From positions 1 through 24,121 of the forward strand of contig CAZOGY010000047.1 in NCBI GenBank assembly GCA_964579305.1: a stretch of DNA of 24,121 nt. The letters run 5' to 3'. The translations under genes and the position numbers were made by a program. This document shows, in pieces, positions 24,097 to 24,121 of this stretch. Position 1 is the first letter of the stretch; each line of letters begins with the position of its first letter. The DNA is from JBCBWG01 sp964579305. Lineage in GTDB: Bacteria; Pseudomonadota; Alphaproteobacteria; Rhizobiales; Hyphomicrobiaceae. The notes beneath the pieces are model-generated. The model saw only the letters and a program-made list of their open reading frames with translations, was not told the DNA's origin and did no database searches.

Positions 24097-24121
24097 AACG
24101 GCCCGCTCCCGCGGAGGGCCC
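24095..24121 (-). terminator. Probable terminator of a leftward gene beyond the right edge
   Basis: GGCCC (24100-24104) pairs with GGGCC (24116-24120), with three more inner pairs around a CGC loop. On the minus strand the hairpin is followed by TTTT. This suggests that a minus-strand gene lying outside the window ends here. The hairpin may extend past the edge, so its full strength cannot be judged. Confidence 0.55.

Noticed and set aside
1..24121. tRNA, rRNA, CRISPR array, insertion sequence or prophage
   Set aside because: I looked for T-loop motifs, regularly spaced repeats, transposase or integrase motifs and terminal inverted repeats on both strands and found none.

Overview
This 24.1 kb window looks like an ordinary stretch of chromosome from a GC-rich alphaproteobacterium, probably of the Hyphomicrobiales (Rhizobiales). 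The clearest lineage marks are a DUF1476 protein (the zeta-type inhibitor of the F1Fo-ATPase, an alphaproteobacterial family) next to purC, and a livHMGF operon that carries a small DUF6867-like membrane protein. I see no transposase, integrase, phage gene, CRISPR array, tRNA or rRNA. All the main genes appear intact, and the coding regions look uniform in base composition by eye.

Left third (1-6053): purine biosynthesis. Reading leftward on the minus strand are purC, purS and purQ. An unusual gap of about 440 bp lies between purS and purQ, and purL is not in the window. Divergent from purC on the plus strand is the DUF1476 ATPase inhibitor. Further right, again on the minus strand, purB is followed after 23 bp by an RBBP9/YdeN-type serine hydrolase and then by a secreted protein of unknown function. 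PurC makes SAICAR, PurB cleaves it (and adenylosuccinate), and PurS/PurQ are subunits of the glutamine-dependent FGAM synthase.

Middle (6259-9424): a DadA-like FAD amino-acid dehydrogenase (plus strand), a P1/S58-family aminopeptidase translationally coupled to a tiny one-helix membrane protein (minus strand), and an orphan 70-residue protein (plus strand). The first two may both handle amino acids or peptides, but the link is only inferred.

Centre (9578-16766, minus strand): a branched-chain amino-acid type ABC importer in the order livH-livM-livG-livF-DUF6867-livK, with overlapping or nearly touching genes from livH to livF and a strong intrinsic terminator after livK. Upstream of livH on the same strand lie a double-CDGSH iron-sulfur protein and a two-helix membrane protein with a PH-like segment.

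Right (17026-23080, plus strand): a complete fatty-acid beta-oxidation operon. fadE is the acyl-CoA dehydrogenase, fadJ the hydratase/3-hydroxyacyl-CoA dehydrogenase and fadI the thiolase. A near-perfect inverted repeat in its promoter region is a candidate operator. The window ends with a DUF2939 protein on the minus strand and a hairpin that looks like the terminator of a leftward gene beyond the right edge.

I found no convincing new multi-gene system. The points most worth a second look are small: the purS-purQ gap, the candidate fad operator, the long N-terminal tail on LivG, the coupled microprotein behind the P1 peptidase, and several palindromes and tandem repeats between genes.
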